64,000 nucleotides of DNA, taken from positions 186,001 through 250,000 of the forward strand of contig NZ_JAATOM010000009.1 in the NCBI RefSeq assembly GCF_019207085.1, in the 5' to 3' direction. The translations under genes and the position numbers were made by a program. Positions 18,634 through 27,579 of the stretch are shown here, one piece after another. The number at the start of each line of letters is the position of its first letter. Position 1 is the first letter of the stretch. This stretch comes from Variovorax sp. dw_308 (GTDB lineage Bacteria > Pseudomonadota > Gammaproteobacteria > Burkholderiales > Burkholderiaceae_C). Below the pieces are notes generated by a model. It worked only from the letters and a program-made list of their open reading frames with translations. It was not told the DNA's origin and made no database searches.

Positions 18634-20598
18634 TTGAGCCGCTCTTTCAATCAGCAATTCGACCAGCACGGAACCTGGCGACGCAATTTCGCGCACCGGC
18701 TCAAGTGGTTGTCCGGTTGGCTCAATGAAAACGAGCTGCTCGACCAATCCGTGGCCGAGCGCCTGCGCGACCTGGAGTCCCAGATGCGCACCAGCAAGGT
18801 CATGGTGGCTTTCGTGGCCGAGTTCTCGCGTGGCAAGTCGGAGCTGATCAACGCGATCTTCTTCGCGGGCTACGGCCGCCGCATCATGCCGGCCAGCGCG
18901 GGCCGTACGACCATGTGCCCGACCGAGCTCGGCTATGACACGGGCGTGCCCCCGAGCTTGCGCCTGCTGCCCATCGAGACGCGGCTGGAGCCGCATTCGC
19001 TGACCCATTGGCGCGACGAGACCTCGCGCTGGACAGAGTTGCCCATCGACGTCAACGACGCCGATCAGCTCGCGGAAACGATGCACAAGGTGGCCGAGGT
19101 CAACTGGGTGTCGCTTGACGAAGCGCGCGCGCTGGGCTTCTGGAGCGACGACAACACCGAGGACAACCCGGTACCCGATGCAGAGGGCCGCGTCGAAATC
19201 CCGCGCTGGCGGCATGCGGTGTTGAACATGCCGCATCCGCTGCTGGAGCAGGGCCTGGTCATCCTCGATACGCCTGGCCTCAACGCCATCGGCGCCGAGC
19301 CCGAATTGACGGTGAGCCTGATCCCGCAGGCGCATGCCGTCGTCTTCATCCTGGGCGCCGATACCGGCGTGACGCGATCCGACCTCTCGATCTGGCGCGA
19401 GCACCTGATCACCGAAGGCGACCCGGGCGAGGCGCGCATCGTCGTGCTCAACAAGATCGACACCATGTGGGACATCCTGAGCACGCCGGCCCAGATCGAT
19501 GCCCAGATCGACCGCCAGCGCAAGGGCGCGGCCGAGTTGCTGGGCGTCCCGTTGCGCCAGGTGCTGCCGGTTTCCGCGCAGAAGGGCTTGCAGGCCAAGA
19601 TCCGCCGAGATGGACCGTTGCTCCAGGCCAGCCGGCTACCGGCACTCGAATCGGTGCTGGGCGAGGGCCTTCTCGGCAAGCGCGAAATGATGTTGCGCGG
19701 TGCGGTGGACAACGGTATTGCCGCGCTGCGCACCGAAGCCGCCCGCATCCTCAACGTGCGCCAGCGCGACCTGTCCGAACAGGCGCTGGAGTTGCAAGGA
19801 CTGCGCGGCAAGAACGTGTCCGTCATCCGGCACATGCGCACCCGCATCGAGCAGGAACAAAGCGAATTCGAAGGCAGCAACGCGCGCATCCTGGCGCTGC
19901 GCTCGGTCCAGGGCAAGCTGCTGCGCGAGGTGTATGCGGTGCTCGGCAGCACGGCGCTCAAGTCCGACATGGGCAAGCTGGCCGCAGCGCTCAAGAAGCC
20001 CGGCATCAAGTTCAACGTGCGCAAGATCTACGCCGAAACCTTCGACGCGCTGCGCAACAACCTGCGGGAAGTGCAGGCCACCAGCGCCGAGATCCAGCAG
20101 ATGCTGCATGCCACCTTCCGCCAGCTCAATGCGGAGCACGGCTTCACGCTGCTGGCGCCTGCCGAGCCGAACCTCAAGGAGTTCGAGGAGCAGATGAGCC
20201 AGATCGAACAGAGCCACACGCAGTACCTCGGCGTCGGCAACATCCTCAAGCTGGCGCAACCCGAGTTCTGCGACAAGCTGGTGCGTGCGCTGTCCAGTCG
20301 GCTGCGCGTGGTGAACGAAGCGGCCATGAGCGAAGTCGAGCGCTGGAGCAAGGGCGCGGGGGCCCAGCTCGATGCCCAGTTGAAGGAGCGCCGTCGCAAT
20401 TTCGGCAAGCGCATCGAGGCCGTCGACCGCATCCAGCAAGCCGCTGGGAATCTCGAAGAACGCCTTGTGGAGTTGAGCGCGCAAGAGGCGGGGCTGGTGG
20501 AATTGCACCGTCGGCTGCGTGAGTTGACGTCCCTGCTGACCAGCAACGAGCCACCCAGCACCTCCGCAGCGCAAAACAACGAGCTTCGTGCCGCGTGA
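18634..20598 (+). CDS. Dynamin-like GTPase with non-standard P-loop
   Basis: This 654-residue large GTPase probably acts on membranes. GTP motifs are G1 AEFSRGKSE (about residue 69), G2 in AGRTTMCPT, G3 LDTPGLNAIG and G4 VVLNKID. The first Gly of the usual P-loop is Ala. A long helical region follows, with LQVLPV-like turns and coiled-coil stretches (EQALELQGLRGKNVSVIRHM and similar). There are no clear transmembrane helices. The start is a TTG at 18634; the next in-frame ATG would cut off the region before G1. It overlaps mutY by 11 bases. Its cellular role is not known. Confidence 0.85.
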   Translation: MSRSFNQQFDQHGTWRRNFAHRLKWLSGWLNENELLDQSVAERLRDLESQMRTSKVMVAFVAEFSRGKSELINAIFFAGYGRRIMPASAGRTTMCPTELGYDTGVPPSLRLLPIETRLEPHSLTHWRDETSRWTELPIDVNDADQLAETMHKVAEVNWVSLDEARALGFWSDDNTEDNPVPDAEGRVEIPRWRHAVLNMPHPLLEQGLVILDTPGLNAIGAEPELTVSLIPQAHAVVFILGADTGVTRSDLSIWREHLITEGDPGEARIVVLNKIDTMWDILSTPAQIDAQIDRQRKGAAELLGVPLRQVLPVSAQKGLQAKIRRDGPLLQASRLPALESVLGEGLLGKREMMLRGAVDNGIAALRTEAARILNVRQRDLSEQALELQGLRGKNVSVIRHMRTRIEQEQSEFEGSNARILALRSVQGKLLREVYAVLGSTALKSDMGKLAAALKKPGIKFNVRKIYAETFDALRNNLREVQATSAEIQQMLHATFRQLNAEHGFTLLAPAEPNLKEFEEQMSQIEQSHTQYLGVGNILKLAQPEFCDKLVRALSSRLRVVNEAAMSEVERWSKGAGAQLDAQLKERRRNFGKRIEAVDRIQQAAGNLEERLVELSAQEAGLVELHRRLRELTSLLTSNEPPSTSAAQNNELRAA

Positions 20599-21679
20599 GC
20601 CCGGCGCGGCCACGGCGGCCGCGTCGCAATCCAGTCTGATCGCCCCCGTGTTTGCCGCCAGCGTGGTGCGCTGGCAGCGCGCCCACGGGCGCAGCAAACT
20701 GCCTTGGCAGAACACACGCGACCCATACCGTGTGTGGCTGTCGGAGGTGATGCTGCAGCAGACGCAGGTGTCGACGGTGCTCGGCTACTTCGACCGCTTC
20801 CTTGCGCGCTTTCCGACCGTTGGCGAATTGGCCGCGGCGGGAGAAGACGAGGTCTTCGGGCTCTGGAGCGGCCTGGGCTACTACAGCCGCGCGCGCAACA
20901 TGCATCGCTGCGCACAGGAGGTCATGACGCGCTTTGGCGGCACGTTCCCACGGCAATCGGAGGACCTGGAATCGCTGCCCGGCATCGGCCGTTCGACGGC
21001 GGCGGCCATCGCTGCTTTCTGCTTTGGCGAGCGCGTTGCGATCCTGGACGGAAACGTCAAGCGCGTGCTGACGCGGGTGCTGGGTTTCGACGCCGATCTT
21101 TCCGTGGGCGCCAGTGAGCGTGCGTTGTGGAACGAGGCGACCGAACTCCTGCCGCCAGCAAGCGAGCGCGGAGCGATCGAGAGCTACACGCAAGGGCTGA
21201 TGGACCTGGGCGCGACGGTCTGCTTGTCGCGCAAACCCAACTGTCTCCTGTGTCCGGTGAACGAGCTATGCGTCGCACGCCGGCAAGGCACACCCGAGGC
21301 TTATCCGGTCAAGACGCGAAAAGTCAAGCGCACTTCGCAGTCGCTCTGGCTGCTGCAGGCGAACGACGAAACGGGACGAAGCTGGCTCGAGAAACGGCCG
21401 GCGCGGGGAGTGTGGGCGGGCCTGTACTGCCTGCCGGTCTTCGACAGCCATGCGGCTTTGCTGGAGGCGTTGCCTGTGGGCCTGCGGGCCACTGCGCGCG
21501 ACGGCGCCTCGTTCGTGCACGTGCTGACTCACAAGGACTTGCACCTGCATCCCGTGCGGGTCGAAGGCGACGCAAGGGCCGCGATGCCGGGCGGCGGGCA
21601 ATGGTTCGCTCCGCCCGACTGGGAAGGCCTGGGCCTGCCTGCGCCGGTACGCAAACTGCTGGGCTCGGGCGAGCACTGA
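20588..21679 (+). CDS. mutY: A/G-specific adenine glycosylase
   Basis: MutY removes adenine mispaired with 8-oxoguanine. The 363-residue protein has the catalytic Glu in SEVMLQQTQV, the helix-hairpin-helix LPGIGRSTAAA, the catalytic Asp in LDGNVKRVLTR, and the [4Fe-4S] ligands in CLSRKPNCLLCPVNELC (C-x6-C-x2-C-x5-C). The C-terminal NUDIX-like domain that reads 8-oxoG follows (SLWLLQANDETGRSW). The start is a GTG at 20588 overlapping the dynamin-like gene, so the two are co-transcribed. Confidence 0.96.
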   Translation: MPREPGAATAAASQSSLIAPVFAASVVRWQRAHGRSKLPWQNTRDPYRVWLSEVMLQQTQVSTVLGYFDRFLARFPTVGELAAAGEDEVFGLWSGLGYYSRARNMHRCAQEVMTRFGGTFPRQSEDLESLPGIGRSTAAAIAAFCFGERVAILDGNVKRVLTRVLGFDADLSVGASERALWNEATELLPPASERGAIESYTQGLMDLGATVCLSRKPNCLLCPVNELCVARRQGTPEAYPVKTRKVKRTSQSLWLLQANDETGRSWLEKRPARGVWAGLYCLPVFDSHAALLEALPVGLRATARDGASFVHVLTHKDLHLHPVRVEGDARAAMPGGGQWFAPPDWEGLGLPAPVRKLLGSGEH

Positions 21680-21707
21680 ACGCGGATCGGGAACCGCGTC
21701 CGGGGAC

Positions 21708-22583
21708 TCAAGTCCCGTCCAGCTCCCGATGTCGCTTGAGCGCGGCCCAGCGCGCGCCAAAGCCGCGGGCCAGTTGCTCCACCAGGAACACCGAGCGATG
21801 CTGTCCGCCGGTGCAGCCGATCGCCACCGTCACGTAGCTGCGATGGTCGCGCGCGAGCGCATCGAGCCAGCGGCTGAGGAACTGTTCGATGTCGTCATAC
21901 ATGCGCGCCACGTCGTCGTGCTGGCGAAGCCAGTCGATGACCGGCTCGTCCCGGCCGGTCAAGGGCCGCAGCGCGGGGACGTAGTGCGGGTTCGGCAGCA
22001 TGCGCACGTCGAACACGTAGTCGGCGTCGAGCGGCACGCCGCGTTTGAAGGCGAAGGATTCGAACACCAGCGTCAACGCGCTTTGCGGCGCCGAGATCAG
22101 CAGCTTCACGTAGCTCTGCAGTTGCGCGGGGCGGATGATGCTGGTGTCGATCACATCGGCGCCGTCTCGCAACTCGGCCAGCAGTTCTCGCTCGAGTTCG
22201 ATGGCCTGGATCAGCACGCGCTGGGTCTCCGGCACGTCATTGCGGCTTTCCTGGCGCGAGAGTGGATGGCGCCGGCGCGTCTCCGAGTAGCGGCGCACGA
22301 GTGCGTCGGTGGTGGAGTCGAGGAACAGCGAGCGCAGTGACACCCCATCGCGGCGCAGCGTTTCAAGCTGCTGCGGCACCAAGGGCAGCGAGACGCCGCT
22401 TCGCACATCCATCGCGATTGCCACCCGCTCGCTCTGCTGCTCGTGCTGCAACGCGATGAAGGGCATCAACAGTTCGGGCGGCAGGTTGTCGACGCAGTAG
22501 TAGCCCGCGTCTTCCAGCGCATGCAGCGCGACCGACTTGCCGGAGCCCGACATGCCGGTGATGAGCACCAGTTCGAGGCTCAT
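21708..22583 (-). CDS. rapZ: RNase adapter protein RapZ
   Basis: In enterobacteria RapZ senses glucosamine-6-phosphate and guides RNase E to the small RNA GlmZ; its targets in Burkholderiales are less clear. The 291-residue product has an N-terminal P-loop GMSGSGKS and a second GCTGGQHRS motif in the C-terminal domain, both diagnostic of the family. The ATG at 22583 overlaps the recN stop by 4 bases and starts directly at the P-loop domain, so longer in-frame readings are rejected. Confidence 0.96.
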   Translation of the reverse strand: MSLELVLITGMSGSGKSVALHALEDAGYYCVDNLPPELLMPFIALQHEQQSERVAIAMDVRSGVSLPLVPQQLETLRRDGVSLRSLFLDSTTDALVRRYSETRRRHPLSRQESRNDVPETQRVLIQAIELERELLAELRDGADVIDTSIIRPAQLQSYVKLLISAPQSALTLVFESFAFKRGVPLDADYVFDVRMLPNPHYVPALRPLTGRDEPVIDWLRQHDDVARMYDDIEQFLSRWLDALARDHRSYVTVAIGCTGGQHRSVFLVEQLARGFGARWAALKRHRELDGT

Positions 22584-24244
22584 GTGCGCGCTTCCGCCGA
22601 TGTCTTGCCCAGCATCTCGCGCGCATGCGCGAGCGAGGTCTGCGACAGTTTCTCGCCGCCCAGCATGCGGGCCACTTCCTTCTCCCGCGCCGCGCCTTCG
22701 AGTGGCGTGACGCCGCTTTCGGTGCGACCGGCGATCTGGCGCTTGGCCACGACCAGGTGATGATCGGCGCACGCGGCAACCTGCGGCAGGTGGGTCACTG
22801 CAAGCACCTGGCGATCCCGGCCCAGTTGCTTCATCAGGCGGCCCACCGTTTCAGCGACCGCACCGCCGACACCCGCGTCCACTTCGTCGAAGATCAAGGT
22901 CTGCGCGGCGCCGAGTTCGCTCGTGGTCACAGCGATCGCGAGCGCGATGCGGGACAGCTCGCCGCCCGATGCGACCTTGCCGATCGGCCGTGGCGTGCTG
23001 CCGGGATGGCCGCTGACGAGGAAGCTGATGTCTTCGAGGCCCGCACGACCGGGTTGCGCCAGCGCCTGCAGCTTCACCTCGAAGCTGCCGCCCTGCATGC
23101 CGAGGCCTTGCATGGCGAGCGTGACCGCCTTCGCGAGCTTGGGCGCCGCCTGCTTGCGCACCTTGCCGACCGCGCCGGCTTCCTTCATGAAGGCCTGCTG
23201 TGCTGCTTGCTCCACGCGCTCCAGTGCTTCGAGGTCGCTGGCCGCGTCGAGGGCCTTGAGCTCATCCTGCCAGCCCGCGAGCAGACCGGGCAGGTCGGCC
23301 GGGCCGCGCTTGTAGCGCCTCGCGAGCGACATCCAGAGGCCCATGCGCTCGTCGAGTTCGGCCAGGGTCTGCGGATCGGTGTCCGCGTGCCGCAGATAGC
23401 CATGCAGCGTGTGCACGGCGTCGGCGGCCTGCGCCACGCTCGATGCGAGCACTTCGCCGAGCGCCTTGAACTCGGGCTCGATGTGCTCGCAGCCCTGCAG
23501 CAGCGTCGCGGCGCGGGTGAGGGCGCTGAGTGCGCCGCCATCGTCGCCTTCCAGCGCCTCGCGTGCGCCTTCGGCCGCCTCGATGAGCGTCTGCGCATTC
23601 GACGCGCGCGCATGGTTGGCCGACAGTTCGTTCCACTCGTCCGCGCCGGGGGCGAGCTTCATGACTTCGCCGATCTGCCATTGCAGCCGCTCGCGGTCGC
23701 GTTGCAGCGAATCCTGTGCGGACCGCGCCGTTTCTAGCGCCAACAGCGACTGCCGCCATGCGTGCCAGCCCGCATCCAGCGCCTCGGTGCGCACGCCGGC
23801 ATAGGCATCGAGCAGGCCGCGCACCGCGTCGGGCCGCGTCAGGCTCTGCCATGCATGCTGGCCGTGGATATCGAGCAGGTGGTCGCCAAGCTCGCGCAAC
23901 TGAGTCGCCGTGGCGGGGCTGCCGTTGATCCAGCCACGGCTGCGGCCCTGGAGGTCGACGGTGCGGCGCAGCAACAGCGAATCGCCGGATTCGAAGCCGC
24001 CCTCGTCGAGCCAGCCGGCCAGCGCAGCATCGGCATCGAACTCCGCCGACACGTCCAGCCGCTCCGCGCCCTCGCGCACCGACCCGGCATCGGCCCGGTT
24101 GCCCAGCGCCAGTTGCAATGCGTCGATGAGGATGGATTTGCCTGCGCCGGTTTCTCCGGTCAACACCGTGAACCCGCTCGACAGGTCGAGTTCGAGTTCA
24201 CGCACGATCACGAAATCGCGCAGGGCGATGCGTCTTAATGCCAA
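22580..24244 (-). CDS. recN: DNA repair protein RecN
   Basis: RecN is an SMC-like ATPase for double-strand-break repair. The 554-residue protein has Walker A TGETGAGKSI near the N-terminus, a long coiled-coil middle, then signature VASGGELSRIALAI and Walker B TLIFDEVDAGVGG. The start is taken as a TTG at 24244 (MALRRIALRDFV) because upstream in-frame sequence lies in the nadK gene and the RecN fold begins here. It is coupled to rapZ by a 4-base overlap and lies 28 bases after nadK. Confidence 0.96.
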   Translation of the reverse strand: MALRRIALRDFVIVRELELDLSSGFTVLTGETGAGKSILIDALQLALGNRADAGSVREGAERLDVSAEFDADAALAGWLDEGGFESGDSLLLRRTVDLQGRSRGWINGSPATATQLRELGDHLLDIHGQHAWQSLTRPDAVRGLLDAYAGVRTEALDAGWHAWRQSLLALETARSAQDSLQRDRERLQWQIGEVMKLAPGADEWNELSANHARASNAQTLIEAAEGAREALEGDDGGALSALTRAATLLQGCEHIEPEFKALGEVLASSVAQAADAVHTLHGYLRHADTDPQTLAELDERMGLWMSLARRYKRGPADLPGLLAGWQDELKALDAASDLEALERVEQAAQQAFMKEAGAVGKVRKQAAPKLAKAVTLAMQGLGMQGGSFEVKLQALAQPGRAGLEDISFLVSGHPGSTPRPIGKVASGGELSRIALAIAVTTSELGAAQTLIFDEVDAGVGGAVAETVGRLMKQLGRDRQVLAVTHLPQVAACADHHLVVAKRQIAGRTESGVTPLEGAAREKEVARMLGGEKLSQTSLAHAREMLGKTSAEART

Positions 24245-24272
24245 GTCAGGTCTCCCGGGGAAGCGAGGAGGC

Positions 24273-25169
24273 TCATGATCCGCCTTCGTTCCAATGCAGT
24301 TTCTTGCGCAGCGTATCGAAGTAGCTCCAGCCCTTGGGGTGAAGGAAGCGCACGCGGTAGTCGGAGCGGCGCACCACGATGCGGTCGCCATGCTGCAGCG
24401 AGGCGAGCGACTGCATGTCGAAATTGGCGCTCGCGTCGCGGCCGGCCACGAGCTCGATGGTGACCTCGTCCGCGTCGGGCAGCAGGATGGGCCGGTTCGA
24501 CAAGGTGTGGGGCGCGATCGGGACGAGCACCCAGCCCGGTATCGCCGGATGGAGAAGCGGCCCGCCGGCGGAGAGCGCATAGGCCGTCGAGCCGGTGGCC
24601 GTCGCGATGATCAGGCCGTCCGCGCGCTGGTTGGCCACGAAGTGCCGGCCCACCGACACGCTCAGTTCAACCATGCCGGAGGTCGCGCCGCGATTCACCA
24701 CCACGTCGTTCATCGCGTAGGCGGTGAAGACGACCTGCCCGTCGCGGAACACCTGCGCATGCATCATGCTGCGATGGTCTTCCTCGAATTCGCCGGCCAG
24801 CATCGGGATCAGCGTGGCCTGGTAGTTGTCGAGCGGAATGTCGGTGATGAAGCCGAGCCGGCCGCGGTTGATGCCGATCAGCGGCAAGCCATGGCGGGCC
24901 AGTTGGCGTCCGACGCCCAGCATGGTGCCGTCGCCGCCCACCACGAGGCCCAGGTCGCATTGCTCGCCGATCTGGTCCAGCGTGAGGGCACGATAGCGGC
25001 CAGAACCGGCCGATTCGTCGGTCGACTGCTCGACCACTACTTCGCAGCCTTGGCTCTCCAGAAAGGTGGCAATCTCGCAGGTCACGCTGTCGGGTGCATC
25101 GGCCTGCGCGCGGACGCCGGACGCCTGGTATTTGCCAATAAGGGCGACGTGCCGGAAGCGAGGGGTCAT
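24273..25169 (-). CDS. nadK: NAD kinase
   Basis: NAD kinase phosphorylates NAD to NADP with ATP. The 298-residue protein has the active-site GGDGTMLGVGR motif, then MNDVVVNRGATSGM, and the GSTAYALSAGGPLLHP motif that binds NAD. The ATG at 25169 is used; an upstream in-frame TTG adds two residues only. It is divergent from hrcA with just 28 bases between start codons and leads a nadK-recN-rapZ operon. Confidence 0.97.
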   Translation of the reverse strand: MTPRFRHVALIGKYQASGVRAQADAPDSVTCEIATFLESQGCEVVVEQSTDESAGSGRYRALTLDQIGEQCDLGLVVGGDGTMLGVGRQLARHGLPLIGINRGRLGFITDIPLDNYQATLIPMLAGEFEEDHRSMMHAQVFRDGQVVFTAYAMNDVVVNRGATSGMVELSVSVGRHFVANQRADGLIIATATGSTAYALSAGGPLLHPAIPGWVLVPIAPHTLSNRPILLPDADEVTIELVAGRDASANFDMQSLASLQHGDRIVVRRSDYRVRFLHPKGWSYFDTLRKKLHWNEGGS

Positions 25170-25197
25170 GACCAAATTACAACATTAAAATTGCCAG

Positions 25198-26202
25198 ATG
25201 TTGGACGACCGCGCCAGGCTACTGCTGAAGACTCTGGTTGAACGCTATATCGCGGACGGCCAACCCGTGGGCTCTCGCACCTTGTCGCGAACGCCGGGGC
25301 TGGAGCTTTCGCCAGCGACCATTCGCAACGTGATGTCCGACCTCGAAGAGTTGGGCCTGATCGCCAGTCCGCATACATCCGCCGGACGCATTCCCACGGC
25401 ACGCGGCTATCGGCTCTTCGTCGACACCATGTTGACCAGCCGGCGTGAACCTTTCACGACACCGCCGCTTTCGCCGGACCAGCCGCAGAAGGTGATCGCC
25501 AATGCGGCGCAGCTGCTGTCGAACCTTTCGCATTTCGTGGGCGTCGTGATGGCGCCACGGCGGCCGTCGGTGTTCCGGCACCTGGAGTTCATGCGGCTGT
25601 CGGACCGTCGCCTGCTGGTGATCATCGTGTCGCCCGATGGCGACGTGCAGAACCGCGTGATCTTTCCGGAGACGGACTACACCCCATCGCAACTGATCGA
25701 GGCGTCCAACTACATCAACACCCACTTTGCCGGCTTGTCGATCGAGCAGGTCCGCGATCGGCTTCAATCGGAAGTGGAAAAGCTGCGCGGCGAGATCGCA
25801 TCGCTGATGCAGGCAGCCGTGGTCGTGAGCAGCGAGGTGCTGACCGAGGCGCAGGATGAAGTCGTGGTGTCGGGCGAGCGCAACCTGCTGTCGGTCAGCG
25901 ACTTCTCCAGCGACATGGGCCAGTTGCGCCGCGCGTTCGACCTGTTCGAGCAGAAGGCGCAACTCATGCGGCTGCTGGATTCGTCGAGCAGGGCCGAAGG
26001 CGTGCGCATTTTCATCGGCGGCGAGAGCCAACTCGTGCCCGTCGAGGAGCTCTCCGTGGTCAGCGCCAACTATGAAGTCGATGGGCAGGTCGTCGGCACG
26101 CTCGGCGTGATCGGGCCGACGCGCATGCCCTATGAACGCATGATCCAGATCGTCGACATCACGTCGCGACTGGTGAGCAACGCGTTAAGCGGACGCAAGT
26201 AA
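25198..26202 (+). CDS. hrcA: Heat-inducible transcription repressor HrcA
   Basis: HrcA binds CIRCE operators and represses groESL and dnaK-type genes. The 334-residue product has the N-terminal winged helix (LELSPATIRNVMSDLEELGLIASPHTSAGRI-type motif, about residues 38-68) and a GAF-like C-terminal domain (VGTLGVIGPTRMPYERMI). The start codon is 28 bases from nadK's and lacks an obvious Shine-Dalgarno, so it may be nearly leaderless. No CIRCE element is seen next to it. Confidence 0.96.
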   Translation: MLDDRARLLLKTLVERYIADGQPVGSRTLSRTPGLELSPATIRNVMSDLEELGLIASPHTSAGRIPTARGYRLFVDTMLTSRREPFTTPPLSPDQPQKVIANAAQLLSNLSHFVGVVMAPRRPSVFRHLEFMRLSDRRLLVIIVSPDGDVQNRVIFPETDYTPSQLIEASNYINTHFAGLSIEQVRDRLQSEVEKLRGEIASLMQAAVVVSSEVLTEAQDEVVVSGERNLLSVSDFSSDMGQLRRAFDLFEQKAQLMRLLDSSSRAEGVRIFIGGESQLVPVEELSVVSANYEVDGQVVGTLGVIGPTRMPYERMIQIVDITSRLVSNALSGRK

Positions 26203-26243
26203 TCCGGAAGGCCACGGGGCGCCGACTAGAATCCCGGCCGCGC

Positions 26244-26320
26244 GGGCCGTTAGCTCAGTTGGTTAGAGCAGAGGACTCATAATCCTTTGGTCGTTGGTTC
26301 AAGTCCAACACGGCCTACCA
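26244..26320 (+). tRNA. tRNA with CAU anticodon, probably tRNA-Ile2
   Basis: The 77-base cloverleaf has acceptor GGGCCGT pairing with ACGGCCT (G1-U72 wobble), discriminator A and encoded CCA. The anticodon loop is CTCATAA, giving CAT. Positions 4-69 and 5-68 are C-G pairs, a feature used by TilS to make lysidine, so it is probably isoleucine-decoding; software commonly calls such genes Met. Confirming the identity needs comparison with the elongator tRNA-Met of the genome. Confidence 0.85.
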
Positions 26321-26373
26321 GTCCGGTCTTGCGGGACTGCGCAGGAAGGCATTTACGAAATCATTTCGCCCTG

Positions 26374-26405
26374 TTGGGAATGTCATGAAAAGTACATGCT
26401 ATAAT
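26374..26405 (+). promoter_or_regulatory. Promoter of tRNA-Arg
   Basis: A perfect -10 hexamer TATAAT (26400-26405) lies 10 bases before the tRNA-Arg gene. A weak TTGGGA (26374-26379) is the nearest -35 candidate but is 20 bases away, so the -35 assignment is uncertain. Confidence 0.6.
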
Positions 26406-26415
26406 CGCAAGCTGT

Positions 26416-26492
26416 GCGGCTGTAGCTCAGTTGGATAGAGTACTTGGCTACGAACCAAGGGGTCGTGGGTTCAATTCCTGCCAGCCGCACCA
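26416..26492 (+). tRNA. tRNA-Arg (anticodon ACG), prophage attachment site
   Basis: The 77-base cloverleaf has acceptor GCGGCTG pairing with CAGCCGC, discriminator A and CCA. The anticodon loop CTACGAA gives ACG. The broken integrase lies just downstream on the opposite strand, and its reading frame runs into this gene, so the tRNA 3' half is the probable attB core. A second copy of the 3' end was not found near 29650. Confidence 0.96.
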
Positions 26493-26501
26493 CTCTCTCG
26501 A

Positions 26502-26541
26502 ATGGCCTAGAAGGTTTCCCCCTTCTAGGCCATTTTCTTTT
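26502..26541 (+). terminator. Strong hairpin terminator after tRNA-Arg
   Basis: A perfect 13-bp stem (ATGGCCTAGAAGG with CCTTCTAGGCCAT, 26502-26533) with a 6-base loop is followed by TTTCTTTT. It begins 9 bases after the tRNA-Arg 3' end. It lies inside the antisense integrase reading frame, so the integrase 3' end and the tRNA terminator share this DNA. Confidence 0.9.
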
Positions 26542-27579
26542 GGGGGACTTCTGGGGAGTGACCTCCGCCCGGCGCCCCTCTTCCTGCTCCCTCCGCAGCG
26601 TCGCCAGGCTCTTGCTCCAGCGCCCGCTGTCCGCCTTGATCTTCTCCAGCGCCCCATGGAGCTCGACCAGCTGCGCCACGGTGTAGTGGCGCGTCATCGT
26701 GCCCGTCGAGTGCCAGAGCAGGTCGGAAATCGCGCTCTCGACGATTCCGGCCTCCCGCAGCCGCATGCCCACGGTATGGCGGAGGTCGTGCACGTGAAGG
26801 TCGCCCGGCCCGGCCTCGCCGCGGGCGCGCTGCCCAAGCGGTGTTGTTCATCGTCTCGATCGGCCGGTAGGCCATCGTGGGCGCCTGGTCGACGTTTTTG
26901 ACGCGCTCCCGGCGGTAGACGAATACGAACTCCTTGTGCTGGCCACGGACAGCGTCGACCACCGACTGGGCCACGCTGTTGCAAACCACCACCCTGGCCA
27001 GCCGCTTGCCCTTGACGTGCTGCCGCGGGACCTCGAACACCGATACGCCCAGCTCCGGCACCTTGATCTCCCACTCCCACCGTAGGTTGCAGACCACGTC
27101 GTCGCGCACGCCGGTATTCAGCGTGAACAACGCCATGCGCGCCAAGTGGTCAGGCAACTTCGGCAGCAGCGCGCGCTGTTCGCCCCAGGTGATGGGGCGA
27201 GGCTCGCGCTGGTGGCCGACCAGCGGCAGAAGGGTAATCTTCGGCGCCTGCTGCAGCCAAGTGCGGCCGCCTTCATCCCGCCAGCTTGTGGCCGCGAGAT
27301 TCAGGATCTGGCGCGCAACGCCCAGCGCAAGGTTGATCGTCTTGTGCGATCGCCCCTTGGCCAGCCGGTCCGTGATGTACGGGGCCAGCGTGGAGTCGTG
27401 CACCTGGTGCAGCTCGAGCGCTCCGATGTGCGGCATGAGGTTCTTGAGCAGGTAGATCTCGGTCTCGATTGACGTCTTGTCCTGGTTGATCGCCACGTAG
27501 TGCGCCGCGGCCGCCTTGAATGTCCGCACCTGGCGCGCGCCGTGCACCACGACTTCGTGCCTGGCCGCCAGCTGAGCGA

